From Neptunicella plasticusilytica (GTDB lineage Bacteria > Pseudomonadota > Gammaproteobacteria > Enterobacterales > Alteromonadaceae), in contig NZ_CP150481.1 in NCBI RefSeq assembly GCF_047922965.1, positions 930,001-994,000 on the forward strand: DNA of 64,000 bases, in the 5' to 3' direction. The notes below the pieces were generated by a model. It was not told the DNA's origin, made no database searches, and saw nothing but the letters and a program-made list of their open reading frames with translations. Below are positions 1 to 7,843 of the stretch, piece after piece; the stretch's first letter is position 1, and each line of letters starts with the position of its first letter. The position numbers and the translations under genes were made by a program.

Positions 1-1511
1 CCGATTTCGCGGTTGTCCGAAATCACCGGTTGCAGATCCAGAAAGCTGTTGACCGATAATCCAGCGACATTGATGCCTCGCAATACCCGGCCAACGTCCG
101 GCATGCTAAAACCTTCGCTATAACTGGCATATAAACGTAGTTCAGGCGTGGATTGCCAGACAACCCCGGCGTTGTTCAGTAACTCGTTAAAGCTGGGCGA
201 GCCGCCTTCGACAAAGGTGCTGTTGTACGAGGCTAAGGTGGTGAAATCATCGACTTTCAGTTTACCGTATTCATAACGGGCACCGTAGCTCAGAGTCAGG
301 TTGTCAACACCGCGATAACGTAACTGAGCGAATGGTGCAATATTATTAAATTGGGTTTCCGGTACCCATTTACGTCCGGTAATCGCCAGTTCCTGAAAGG
401 TTTCGTCCTGTAACCAGTCGATACCGGAAATAACATCCAGATGACTGCCACCCCAGTTGCCTTTAAACCAGGTCAGACGGCTACCCAGTTTTTCCGATTT
501 GTTTTGTGATTGATCAAACAGGTTGTCACCATAAGCTGGATCCTGAAAGGTGCCGGCGGCACTGCCTCCATATAGCGCGGCAAAATCCTGATAAAATAAT
601 TGCCAGCTGAGTTGGCCACCCAACACATTCTGGTGCTGATAATCCACCGAGCTGGTGGTGACTCTGTTGCGTGGCGCACCGCCTTCAGGTGCGCCCTCAA
701 TTGAGGTCGCAGGTACGCCATTGTCAACGTCACCGTCTACGGGTTGGTAGTCGCCGTTACCTTCAATATTGTAATGATTCACCATCCATTGCAGGCTTTG
801 TTCCTGGCTCAGTTGTGTGGTGAATTTGACAAACAGATCCAGACTGTCCGAATCCATGGTATCACCCTGGGTTGAATCAATACCGATGAGCTCACCCCGA
901 CCGTCACGATACATCCCGGTTGTACGATAGGATAAACCGGCCACCAGGCCGTTGTTGTTATCACCATGACTAAATAAATAGCTGGCTTTCATGCTCTGAC
1001 TATCGCTGCCACCAGATGTAGGGGCAGAAAATCCGGCCGTGACCTGATGGGCATTTTCACCTGCTGATTTAGTGATGATATTAATAATTCCGCCACTGGC
1101 ACCCATGCCTTGAATGGCGTTGGAACCCCGGATCACTTCGATGCGCTCGATCATGGCCGGATCAATGGTATTGCCGTCCCGGCCACCGCTACGTAGTGGA
1201 TTGGATTGCGGTACGCCGTCAATCATATATAGAGGTTCACGTCCGCGTAATGTTTCGCCTGCCGAGGTCAGTTTTTGGCGGCTGGGTGAAAAAGCAGGCA
1301 GCAAATTCCCCAAAATCTGTGATAAATCCTGGGTAAAAGTCAATTGTTGCTGGATTTGTTGCTGGGAAATCACACTGACTGTGGCAGGGACTGTACTTAC
1401 TGGCACTGCGGCGCGGGTTGCGGTTACAGCGATTTTTTCTACTTCCTGGCTGTCATTGGCGAGTGCAGCAAAAGATAAAGCGGCCAATGGCAATAATGCA
1501 AATCGGGACAT
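1..1511 (-). CDS. TonB-dependent siderophore receptor (C-terminus cut by window edge)
   Basis: Outer-membrane receptor for an iron-chelate, powered by TonB. The reading frame is open from the ATG at 1511 to base 1, about 503 codons, so only the plug and the first part of the barrel are present. The N-terminus is a signal peptide (MSRFALLPLAALSFAALA), followed by a TonB-box-like stretch (EKIAVTATRA) and a plug with VSVISQQQIQQQ, LRGREPLYMIDGVPQSNP and IERIEVIRGSNAIQGMGASG then IINIITK, the classic plug signature. The plug resembles ferric-hydroxamate or aerobactin receptors of the IutA type from memory; the ligand is not certain. A Fur-box-like site lies just upstream (1554-1572), consistent with iron repression. 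Confidence 0.88.
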   Translation of the reverse strand, partial: MSRFALLPLAALSFAALANDSQEVEKIAVTATRAAVPVSTVPATVSVISQQQIQQQLTFTQDLSQILGNLLPAFSPSRQKLTSAGETLRGREPLYMIDGVPQSNPLRSGGRDGNTIDPAMIERIEVIRGSNAIQGMGASGGIINIITKSAGENAHQVTAGFSAPTSGGSDSQSMKASYLFSHGDNNNGLVAGLSYRTTGMYRDGRGELIGIDSTQGDTMDSDSLDLFVKFTTQLSQEQSLQWMVNHYNIEGNGDYQPVDGDVDNGVPATSIEGAPEGGAPRNRVTTSSVDYQHQNVLGGQLSWQLFYQDFAALYGGSAAGTFQDPAYGDNLFDQSQNKSEKLGSRLTWFKGNWGGSHLDVISGIDWLQDETFQELAITGRKWVPETQFNNIAPFAQLRYRGVDNLTLSYGARYEYGKLKVDDFTTLASYNSTFVEGGSPSFNELLNNAGVVWQSTPELRLYASYSEGFSMPDVGRVLRGINVAGLSVNSFLDLQPVISDNREI

Positions 1512-1553
1512 AAAACTTCCTGAGGACTAAAAAGGGATAATGATTAGAACGTC

Positions 1554-1572
1554 ATTGATAACAATTCGCATT
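1554..1572 (-). promoter_or_regulatory. Probable Fur box
   Basis: ATTGATAACAATTCGCATT (plus strand) closely follows the Fur 19-mer logic GATAAT-N-ATT-N-TCATT and lies 43 bases upstream of the siderophore receptor ATG. A second AT-rich GATAATGATTA lies at 1536-1546. It was matched by eye only. Confidence 0.6.
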
Positions 1573-1643
1573 TAATCACCTGTGCCACGACGAGTCAAGC
1601 CTGAGGCGGTGTGGCGTCATCCCAAACCGGGTTCTAATTCTGA

Positions 1644-2081
1644 TTATTCGCCGATGTCCTCATTCCATAATTCGGGGCGGGCTTTGATGAAATCCTCCAT
1701 CAGCTGTTGGCACTCCTGATTATCCAGCACTGTCACTTCTACTCCTCGGGAGCGGACGTAATCTTCCGGACCCTGAAAGGTTTTGTTTTCACCGATGACA
1801 ATTCTGGGGATGCCATATAGCAGTGCTGTTCCGCTACACATATCGCAGGGTGATAGGGTTGAATATAAAGTGGCTCGGCGATAATCGGCTGCCTTGAGGC
1901 GCCCGCAATTTTCAAAACAGTCCATTTCAGCATGTAAAATCGGGCTGCCTTTCTGGATGCGTTGATTGTGTCCCCGGCCGACTATTTTTCCGTCGATAAC
2001 CAATACCGAACCAATAGGTATGCCTCCTTCGGCCAGCCCTTGTTTGGCCTCTTCAATTGCGGCGTTGAGAAATTTATCCAT
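1644..2081 (-). CDS. Yeast-type cytosine deaminase (Fcy1-like)
   Basis: Zinc hydrolase that would convert cytosine to uracil (pyrimidine salvage), 145 aa. The sequence follows Saccharomyces Fcy1 almost block for block: EGGIPIG, GRGHNQRIQKGS, HAEMDCFENCGRL, TLSPCDMC, YGIPRIVIGEN, and the C-terminal RPELWNEDIGE. Zinc ligands are H50, C79 and C82, with E52 as the proton shuttle. This C-terminal RP-x-x-W-x-EDIGE block caps the Fcy1 active site and is not found in TadA or guanine deaminases, so cytosine specificity is favoured. It is last in a same-strand run with rlmG, cyclophilin and the TMEM175-like gene (gaps 14-41 bases), possibly one operon. Typical E. coli CodA is an unrelated fold. Confidence 0.85.
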   Translation of the reverse strand: MDKFLNAAIEEAKQGLAEGGIPIGSVLVIDGKIVGRGHNQRIQKGSPILHAEMDCFENCGRLKAADYRRATLYSTLSPCDMCSGTALLYGIPRIVIGENKTFQGPEDYVRSRGVEVTVLDNQECQQLMEDFIKARPELWNEDIGE

Positions 2082-2110
2082 AGGGTTCCTTAAAATAATT
2101 TGGTGAGTGG

Positions 2111-2857
2111 TTATTTCGCATACTTGAACTGGTTAATCTGGTAACCGTGATAGAAACCCAGAGGGCAGTGTATAAGTGGCATTAGAAAATAGACAATACC
2201 CGATACGCCGGGATTGTCGGTGATTGCCAAAACGCTGACTGACAAGAGTGCAATAAAGAATGTAACCAGCTGATGTGACAGCGCAATGGTGGTGAGTCTG
2301 ATCTCCAGCTTGTCCAGCTCCAGGGCTTTGCGTAGTGCAAAAGCCCTTAGGTGCATTAGGGCCAATACGCCGAATAAACCGATTAAGCTGAAGCCGTAAA
2401 AATACATCATGTATTTGCGCTGGGTTAAATCCGCAATCAGACCATTCGATCCCTCTGGCAAAACAAACAGTGAGGACGTATCCACATCGATAATCAAATA
2501 CCATAAAAAGGTACTCAGAAATTTAAGCGGAAATGCCAATAATATTACTAGTAACAAAAACAGACTGTTGAGGCAGATAGTCAGTATATCTTCCAGTCCG
2601 TAACGCCGGAAAAATCGGTAGTGTTCAAACCAGGTATAGATAACAAATGAAAAGCAGATTAAGAAGGCGGGCAGATCCCTGACGGTCAGCCAGATATCAA
2701 ACAAGGTATCGGAGGTGGATGAAGATACCATCAGCAGGGTGATGGTAATGGCAAAGACGCCGTCTGAAAAGCCTTCAATACGCGAGACTTCTCCTCCTCG
2801 CCATCTGAACAGCGTATCGGCACCCAGTTTCTTGTTATACAGGTGTGCTCTAATCAT
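2111..2857 (-). CDS. TMEM175/DUF1211-family membrane protein
   Basis: Predicted inner-membrane protein of 248 aa. The N-terminal half carries the family signature RIEGFSDGVFAIT (R26, F30-S31-D32), which in TMEM175 channels forms the first pore helix of a potassium channel. Several hydrophobic segments follow (about residues 33-50, 60-75, 92-117, 150-175, 190-215), one to two more than a single six-helix repeat needs at minimum. Bacterial members are often 200-250 aa and act as tetramers. Family membership is seen in the motif; potassium conduction is inference. It sits between the cyclophilin and deaminase genes with short gaps. Confidence 0.75.
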   Translation of the reverse strand: MIRAHLYNKKLGADTLFRWRGGEVSRIEGFSDGVFAITITLLMVSSSTSDTLFDIWLTVRDLPAFLICFSFVIYTWFEHYRFFRRYGLEDILTICLNSLFLLLVILLAFPLKFLSTFLWYLIIDVDTSSLFVLPEGSNGLIADLTQRKYMMYFYGFSLIGLFGVLALMHLRAFALRKALELDKLEIRLTTIALSHQLVTFFIALLSVSVLAITDNPGVSGIVYFLMPLIHCPLGFYHGYQINQFKYAK

Positions 2858-2898
2858 CCAGTTTCCACCGACACTATCGTTATGTCCCGCGTTTTATA

Positions 2899-3498
2899 TT
2901 AGAACTCCTGTGGCAATAAGCGAGCACTGATTAACATCACCGGTTTTACCGGCACATCATTCCAGCCCAATTCGGCATCGTAATGGGTTTCGACTTCAGC
3001 CATTTTGTCCACCACATCCATGCCGCTGGAGACCACCGCAAATACCGCGTAGCCCCAATGCTTGCCTGGATTCAGGCTGTCATTATCGTTCAGATTAAAG
3101 AAAAACTGGCGGTTACCGGAATGCGGATCGTTCTGGCGTGCCATGGCAACGGTATAAATGGCATTTTTTGACCCATTTCCCGATTCGTTAAAAATATCGC
3201 CAAACTTGGGCTGTTCATTAAAGTCTTGGTCAAAACCGCCACCCTGTACCACAAAGCCGGGAACTATCCGGTGGAAAATCGTATTGTCATAGCTTTTCTT
3301 GTCGACGTAACGCAGGAAGTTGTTAACCGTGATGGGAGACTTATATCGATCCAGTTCAATTACGATATCGCCCATGCTGGTGACCAGTTTTACTTTGGGA
3401 AACAGGTTGTCCGGCTGGATTTGCGAACCGTCTTCGGCGGCCGCAAAGCATAAGGGACTAATAACAAACAAACAAAATAACAGGGATCTGATGTTCAC
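2899..3498 (-). CDS. Periplasmic cyclophilin-type peptidyl-prolyl isomerase
   Basis: Proline cis-trans isomerase assisting folding of exported proteins. 199 aa with a cleavable signal peptide (RSLLFCLFVISPLCFAAA). The cyclophilin core is clear: ITVNNFLRYVDKKSYDNTIFHR (catalytic Arg of FHRIVPGFVVQGGG), VAMARQNDPHSGNRQFFFNL and HWGYAVFAVVSSGMDVVDKM. This is the PpiA/PpiB short bacterial type; the signal peptide favours a PpiA-like periplasmic location. The stop of rlmG lies 14 bases upstream of its start, so translation of the two may be linked. Confidence 0.92.
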   Translation of the reverse strand: MNIRSLLFCLFVISPLCFAAAEDGSQIQPDNLFPKVKLVTSMGDIVIELDRYKSPITVNNFLRYVDKKSYDNTIFHRIVPGFVVQGGGFDQDFNEQPKFGDIFNESGNGSKNAIYTVAMARQNDPHSGNRQFFFNLNDNDSLNPGKHWGYAVFAVVSSGMDVVDKMAEVETHYDAELGWNDVPVKPVMLISARLLPQEF

Positions 3499-3512
3499 GG
3501 TAATAACTCCGA

Positions 3513-4670
3513 CTAGCGTTTAATGCAGGATAAAATACTGAATTTCTGATTGGATGCAACTACCTGGTAACCACCGAACAGTTTTTTCAGTTTACGTGGG
3601 TAATCCAGATGACGATTGCCGACCACGCGTAATTCACCACCACGGACAAGACGTTGTTTGCTGTCGTTAAACATTTGCCAGGCGATATGATCGGTGATGG
3701 TGTTCTGCTGATGAAAAGGCGGGTTGCATAGCACCACATCAATAGTTTGCGGTGTCAGTTGTTCCAGGCAGTTGCTGAGCAGAAATTGCGCCCGTTCAAT
3801 ACTGTCAGCCAGATTGGTCTGGACATTCTGTTGTGCTGAAGCAATCGCCATCGCCGATTCATCGATAAATATCACTTTGGCATCGGCATAACGGGCCAAT
3901 ACAGTTAACCCCAGAATTCCGTTGCCACAACCTAAATCCACTACGGTTTTGCCGCTACAGTCAGGCAGATTCTCTAACATAAAGCGCCCGCCAATGTCGA
4001 TACTCTGGCGGGAAAAGACATTGGCATGGTTGCTGATAGTAAAACCGCTGTCCGTCATGGTCCATACTGTGGGGTAAGGGGATGAGTGCTGTTTGTCAGC
4101 CGACGCTGAACAAAAGATCAGCCGGGCTTTTTTGCGCGCTAATGAGGTAGTGGTGGTGCCCAGATATTTCTCGAATAAACCCAGGGTAGCCTTACTGATG
4201 CTATTAGTCTTACCGGCAGCAATAATCTGGGTTTGCCGGGTGACAACGCTTTGCAGATCGATAAGTTGTTGCTCCAGCAAAGCTTGCGATTTGGGAATTT
4301 TGAGTACAATAACCTCTGCTGCCAGTGGCCGGCTAAGGGCATCATGAAAATGGTTGTCATCCCAGTTCAGACCGTTGTCCCGCAAATTCATCTGGCATGC
4401 CAGTCGGCTCACAAAAGAATCACCGTACCAGTGCGGTTGATAACTTTGGAACCAGCAGGTTAGTGCACCAAAATCATCATTGAAAATCAGCATGTTAGCT
4501 AATCTATCTGGCGGAATATTATCGCTGATATACTCAATCAGATATTCGTCGGCTGCATCCCAGGCCTGTAAACTTTTATGTTGCAGCGCTTTAGGATAAC
4601 GAAACAGGTTTAGGCTTTTATGCTGTAGCGTTAAACTGCTATTAATTTGTGATTGAGCTTGAGGGCGCAT
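3513..4670 (-). CDS. rlmG: 23S rRNA (guanine-N2)-methyltransferase RlmG
   Basis: SAM-dependent enzyme that methylates G1835 of 23S rRNA in E. coli. The protein follows RlmG throughout: LQAWDAADEYLIEYI, an N-terminal degenerate methyltransferase half (LLEQQLIDLQSVVT, EKYLGTTTTSLARKKARLI), then the catalytic half with NHANVFSRQSIDIGGRFM, VVDLGCGNGILGL (SAM loop) and VLCNPPFHQQNTITDHIAW (NPPF catalytic motif). The frame is open to an in-frame alternative start at 4748, but the ATG at 4670 gives 385 residues, near the usual 378, and has AAGG upstream. The next codon outward (4671) is the likely start of the divergent AlkB-like gene. Confidence 0.9.
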   Translation of the reverse strand: MRPQAQSQINSSLTLQHKSLNLFRYPKALQHKSLQAWDAADEYLIEYISDNIPPDRLANMLIFNDDFGALTCWFQSYQPHWYGDSFVSRLACQMNLRDNGLNWDDNHFHDALSRPLAAEVIVLKIPKSQALLEQQLIDLQSVVTRQTQIIAAGKTNSISKATLGLFEKYLGTTTTSLARKKARLIFCSASADKQHSSPYPTVWTMTDSGFTISNHANVFSRQSIDIGGRFMLENLPDCSGKTVVDLGCGNGILGLTVLARYADAKVIFIDESAMAIASAQQNVQTNLADSIERAQFLLSNCLEQLTPQTIDVVLCNPPFHQQNTITDHIAWQMFNDSKQRLVRGGELRVVGNRHLDYPRKLKKLFGGYQVVASNQKFSILSCIKR

Positions 4671-5288
4671 GTGGATCAATATCACCTTGCATTTGAACAG
4701 GACAGCGAAATTTGTTTGCCACAGGCAAGCATTCAGTATTATCAACAATTTATTCCAGTCGAACAGGCCGATGATTTGTTGGCACTATTATTAAAGCAAC
4801 TCAACTGGCGTCAGGATCATATCAAAATGTATGGCGTAGAACACAAAATTCCGCGTTTGCAGGCCTGGTATGGTGATCCCGATAGTGAGTATCAATACTC
4901 CGGTTTGCAGATGACACCGCAACCCTGGACCGATACGTTGCAGCATATTCGTCAACTTTGCGAACAACAGACCCAACACAAATTCAACTCGGTGTTATGC
5001 AATTTGTACCGGAACGGGCAGGATAGTGTGGGGATGCACGCCGATGATGAAGCGGAATTGGGGCCACAGCCAATTATTGCATCGGTAAGTCTGGGGCAAG
5101 CCCGTGCCTTGATGTTTAAGCATAAAACTACCCGCCAAAGCCATAAACTGTTGCTGCAACATGGAAGCTTGTTAGTAATGAAAGGTTTGACCCAGCAGCA
5201 TTGGTTGCATGGCATTAACAAGAGCCCAAGTGTGACAAAGCCTAGAGTCAATTTAACCTTTCGACAGATTAAAAAGGGTTATAACTAG
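4671..5288 (+). CDS. AlkB-like 2-oxoglutarate/Fe(II) dioxygenase
   Basis: Predicted oxidative demethylase of alkylated nucleic acid bases, AlkB/ALKBH2 family, about 205 aa. Seen: PRLQAWYGD, SVLCNLYRNGQDSVGMHADDEAELG (H-x-D iron ligands), PIIASVSLGQARALMFKHK, HGSLLVMKG, and the distal HWLHGINKS with PRVNLTFR (second His and the 2-oxoglutarate-binding Arg). The layout resembles ALKBH2/3 rather than E. coli AlkB. I chose the GTG at 4671 because GAGG lies at 4661-4664 with 6 bases between; a TTG at 4653 is possible but lies inside rlmG. Start codons of this gene and rlmG abut with no intergenic base. Confidence 0.85.
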   Translation: MDQYHLAFEQDSEICLPQASIQYYQQFIPVEQADDLLALLLKQLNWRQDHIKMYGVEHKIPRLQAWYGDPDSEYQYSGLQMTPQPWTDTLQHIRQLCEQQTQHKFNSVLCNLYRNGQDSVGMHADDEAELGPQPIIASVSLGQARALMFKHKTTRQSHKLLLQHGSLLVMKGLTQQHWLHGINKSPSVTKPRVNLTFRQIKKGYN

Positions 5289-5388
5289 TCTCAAATTGGT
5301 TGAGAAAAAATATAACTTGAACTGTCAGTGGCTTATCATTCAAAATCCGCTCCCCGCGAAAAAATAAGTGTTTAATCGTTCATTTCAA

Positions 5389-5433
5389 AGCTAAATTTAG
5401 TATCAGTAGTCAGCTAAAATTAGTATCAGTAGT
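5389..5433 (+). repeat. Tandem 22-base repeat upstream of bolA
   Basis: AGCTAAATTTAGTATCAGTAGT (5389-5410) is repeated with one change at 5412-5433, a 23-base period, ending 25 bases before the bolA start. Spacing of about two helical turns could fit a doubled regulator site, or it may be slipped-strand duplication of a promoter element. No regulator is recognised. Confidence 0.7.
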
Positions 5434-5458
5434 TGTTGTATTTAAAGAGGGATTAAGG

Positions 5459-5782
5459 ATGAATATTCAATTTAATATTGAAAGTAAGTTGATTGAACAC
5501 TTTCAGCCAGCTCATCTTGAAGTGGTTAATGAAAGCAATCAACACAATGTTCCTGCCGGTTCTGAAACTCACTTTAAAGTGGTGCTGGTCACGCCAAAAT
5601 TTGATGGTACCCGGCTGATCAGCCGGCATCGCGCGGTGAATGCTGTTTTAAAAGATGAACTGGCTAACCAGATCCATGCGTTGGCATTGCATACTTACAC
5701 TGATTCGGAGTGGCAAGGCTTGTATGGTGGTGCACCCGCGTCACCCGCATGTCGTGGAGGTATGAATAAAAAAGCCTCTTGA
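5459..5782 (+). CDS. bolA: BolA-family protein
   Basis: Small (107 aa) BolA/IbaG-type protein, partner of monothiol glutaredoxins in Fe-S cluster handling and, in E. coli BolA, a stress-linked DNA-binding regulator. Seen: IESKLIEHFQPAHLEVVNES near the N-terminus, SETHFKVVLVTPKFDGTRLISRHRAVNAVLKDEL (the family core, with the conserved F-x-G and RHR) and IHALALHTYTDSEW with the conserved His. Length and the C-terminal tail favour BolA over the shorter IbaG. It has its own leader with a tandem repeat, and a hairpin follows, so it may be monocistronic. Confidence 0.9.
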   Translation: MNIQFNIESKLIEHFQPAHLEVVNESNQHNVPAGSETHFKVVLVTPKFDGTRLISRHRAVNAVLKDELANQIHALALHTYTDSEWQGLYGGAPASPACRGGMNKKAS

Positions 5783-5792
5783 GGATATATCG

Positions 5793-5818
5793 CATTGTCC
5801 GGTGAAAGCCGGGCAATG
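5793..5818 (+). terminator. Hairpin after bolA
   Basis: A 10-base stem (CATTGTCCGG with CCGGGCAATG, one G-T pair) with a 6-base loop, 10 bases after the bolA stop. No T-run follows, so factor-independent termination is uncertain; it could protect the 3' end instead. Confidence 0.4.
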
Positions 5819-5932
5819 TAACTTCTAGTTAGCCGCCGATTTATCTTCCTGGGGCTAATAATATTTCCATTTCTGTTGCGAATTTGTTAAAAATTTCATT
5901 TAGTTATCTTCTGCCGGAATCGCTTGCATAGC

Positions 5933-6445
5933 ATGTTGGTGCAAATTCAAAAATTTATCGATCAGTTCCACACTCGCCTTAGTCAGATTATCAGTTGGTT
6001 TACATTAATCATGGTGTTGCTAACCCTGTTGATTGTGATTTTGCGCTACGGGTTTAACATGGGCTGGATCGCCATGCAGGAGTCGGTGATGTATCTGCAT
6101 GCTGCAGTATTTATGCTCGGTGCTGCCTATACCTTGCAAGTTGATCAACATGTACGGGTTGATGTGTTCTATCGCAAGTTTTCCGAGCGTGGCAAAGCGC
6201 TAACCAACCTGTTGGGAAGTTTGCTGTTGTTGATGCCAGTAAATATTTTTATTCTGCTGATTAGCTGGGAATATGTTGGCAATTCCTGGGGTTTGCTGGA
6301 AGGTTCTCAGGAAGCTGGCGGGTTGCCGCTGGTGTTTATCCTTAAAACATTTATTTTGTTATTTGCCGGTAGTTTATCCTTGCAGGGAATTGCCGAAATC
6401 ATCAAAAGTACGCTGGTGTTAGCGGCTGCCGGAGAGCGTAAATAA
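5933..6445 (+). CDS. TRAP transporter small permease (DctQ-type)
   Basis: Inner-membrane subunit of a sodium-driven TRAP transporter. About 170 aa with four hydrophobic helices (about residues 17-35, 47-65, 88-110, 130-150) and the family stretch LRYGFNMGWIAMQESVMYLHAAVFMLGAAYTL followed by HVRVDVFYRKFSERGKA. The ATG at 5933 is preferred to a TTG nine bases earlier. The stop overlaps the start of the large permease by one base (TAATG), so the two are translationally coupled. The gene opens a three-gene set QMP. Confidence 0.9.
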   Translation: MLVQIQKFIDQFHTRLSQIISWFTLIMVLLTLLIVILRYGFNMGWIAMQESVMYLHAAVFMLGAAYTLQVDQHVRVDVFYRKFSERGKALTNLLGSLLLLMPVNIFILLISWEYVGNSWGLLEGSQEAGGLPLVFILKTFILLFAGSLSLQGIAEIIKSTLVLAAAGERK

Positions 6446-7818
6446 TGGAATATTTATCGCTAGTTATGTTCGGGCTGGTTTGTCTGGTGCTATTGCTAGG
6501 GTATCCGGTCGCCTATTCGCTAGCGGGTACTGCGTTACTCTTTGCCGGAGTTGGATTACTGACAGGCACTTTTGACGAGGCCTACATCCACGCCTTGCCG
6601 AATCGCTTATACGGCATTATCACTAATCAAACCCTGCTTGCAGTACCTTTGTTTGTGTTTATGGGCGTAACGCTGGAAAAATCCTGCATTGCCGAGAAAT
6701 TGTTAGCTGCTATGGCACAGCTGTTTGGCCGATTTCGTGGCGGGATGGCGATCTCGGTTATTCTGGTGGGCATGTTGCTGGCGGCCAGTACCGGGATTGT
6801 GGGAGCGACGGTGGTGACGATGGGGCTCATGTCGTTGCCAGCAATGTTAAAGCAAGGTTATGCCCCCAGTTTTGCTGCCGGTTCGATTTGTGCCACCGGC
6901 ACCTTGGGACAGATTATTCCGCCGTCTATTGCATTAGTGTTACTGGGTGATGTGTTATCCAGTGCTTACCAGCAAGCGCAACTTGATATGGGAATTTTTT
7001 CGCCTGACTCGGTGTCGGTAGGTGATTTGTTTGTGGGGGCCATTGTGCCCGGATTGATGCTGGTAGCAGGGTACATTTTGTATGTATTGGCTGTGGTAGT
7101 GTTTGATAAACAGAAAATACCGGCCTTGTCGGCAACAGATAAAAAGACTTATCCCTCCAAGACCAAGCTGTTCAAAGCCCTGTTACCTCCGTTGGTGTTA
7201 ATGTTTCTGGTACTTGGCGCCATATTGACCGGATTTGCCACGCCGACTGAAGCGGCCGGAGTCGGTGCTAGCGGTGCACTGGTTATTGCCTTGTTGCAAA
7301 AGCAGCTGTGTCTCACCAAATTACGCGAAATCATGTTGTCCACCTTGACGGTGACGTCGATGGTTTTTCTGATTCTGATCGGTGCCGCGCTGTTTTCGCT
7401 GATTTTTCGCGGTTTTGGTGGCGAGCAGGTGATTGAAGACATTTTTACCAGTCTGCCAGGCGGAAAGTTTGCTGCCATTTTACTGGTGATGTTAGTCATT
7501 TTTATGCTGGGGTTTATTCTCGATTTTATCGAGATTACTTTTGTGGTGGTGCCGCTGGTGGCGCCCGTATTGCTGACAATGGGGATTGATCCGATCTGGT
7601 TGGGAATTATGATTGCGATAAACCTGCAAACTTCGTTTTTGACGCCCCCCTTCGGTTTTGCGTTATTTTATCTGCGTGGCGTAGCGCCCGCCTCGGTGAC
7701 GACCGTATCAATTTACCGGGGTGTGATCCCCTTTATTATTATTCAGTTATTATTACTGGTAGCCTTGGCCATCTGGCCGCAACTGATTACCTGGTTGCCC
7801 GATATGTTAGCCAGTTAA
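6445..7818 (+). CDS. TRAP transporter large permease (DctM-type)
   Basis: Transport subunit of the TRAP system, 457 aa with about 12 membrane segments. Typical DctM stretches: PVAYSLAGTALLFAGVG, LLAVPLFVFMGVTLEKS, ASTGIVGATVVTMGLMSLPAM, GTLGQIIPPSIALVLLGDV, FATPTEAAGVGASGALV and LNLQTSFLTPPFGFALFYLRGVAP (here INLQTSFLTPP). The GxIIPPS and SFLTPPFGF hairpins are the substrate-path signatures. An extended loop around residues 170-195 is typical of the mannitol/chloroaromatic (FcbT3-like) subgroup. Uptake would use the sodium gradient made by the adjacent NQR complex. Confidence 0.93.
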   Translation: MEYLSLVMFGLVCLVLLLGYPVAYSLAGTALLFAGVGLLTGTFDEAYIHALPNRLYGIITNQTLLAVPLFVFMGVTLEKSCIAEKLLAAMAQLFGRFRGGMAISVILVGMLLAASTGIVGATVVTMGLMSLPAMLKQGYAPSFAAGSICATGTLGQIIPPSIALVLLGDVLSSAYQQAQLDMGIFSPDSVSVGDLFVGAIVPGLMLVAGYILYVLAVVVFDKQKIPALSATDKKTYPSKTKLFKALLPPLVLMFLVLGAILTGFATPTEAAGVGASGALVIALLQKQLCLTKLREIMLSTLTVTSMVFLILIGAALFSLIFRGFGGEQVIEDIFTSLPGGKFAAILLVMLVIFMLGFILDFIEITFVVVPLVAPVLLTMGIDPIWLGIMIAINLQTSFLTPPFGFALFYLRGVAPASVTTVSIYRGVIPFIIIQLLLLVALAIWPQLITWLPDMLAS

Positions 7819-7843
7819 ACTCATTCAGAAATTAAGTAGAGTG

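Noticed and set aside
1114..1530. Plus-strand frame of 138 codons opposite the siderophore receptor
   Set aside because: It is the antisense of a well-supported receptor coding sequence and has no family features.
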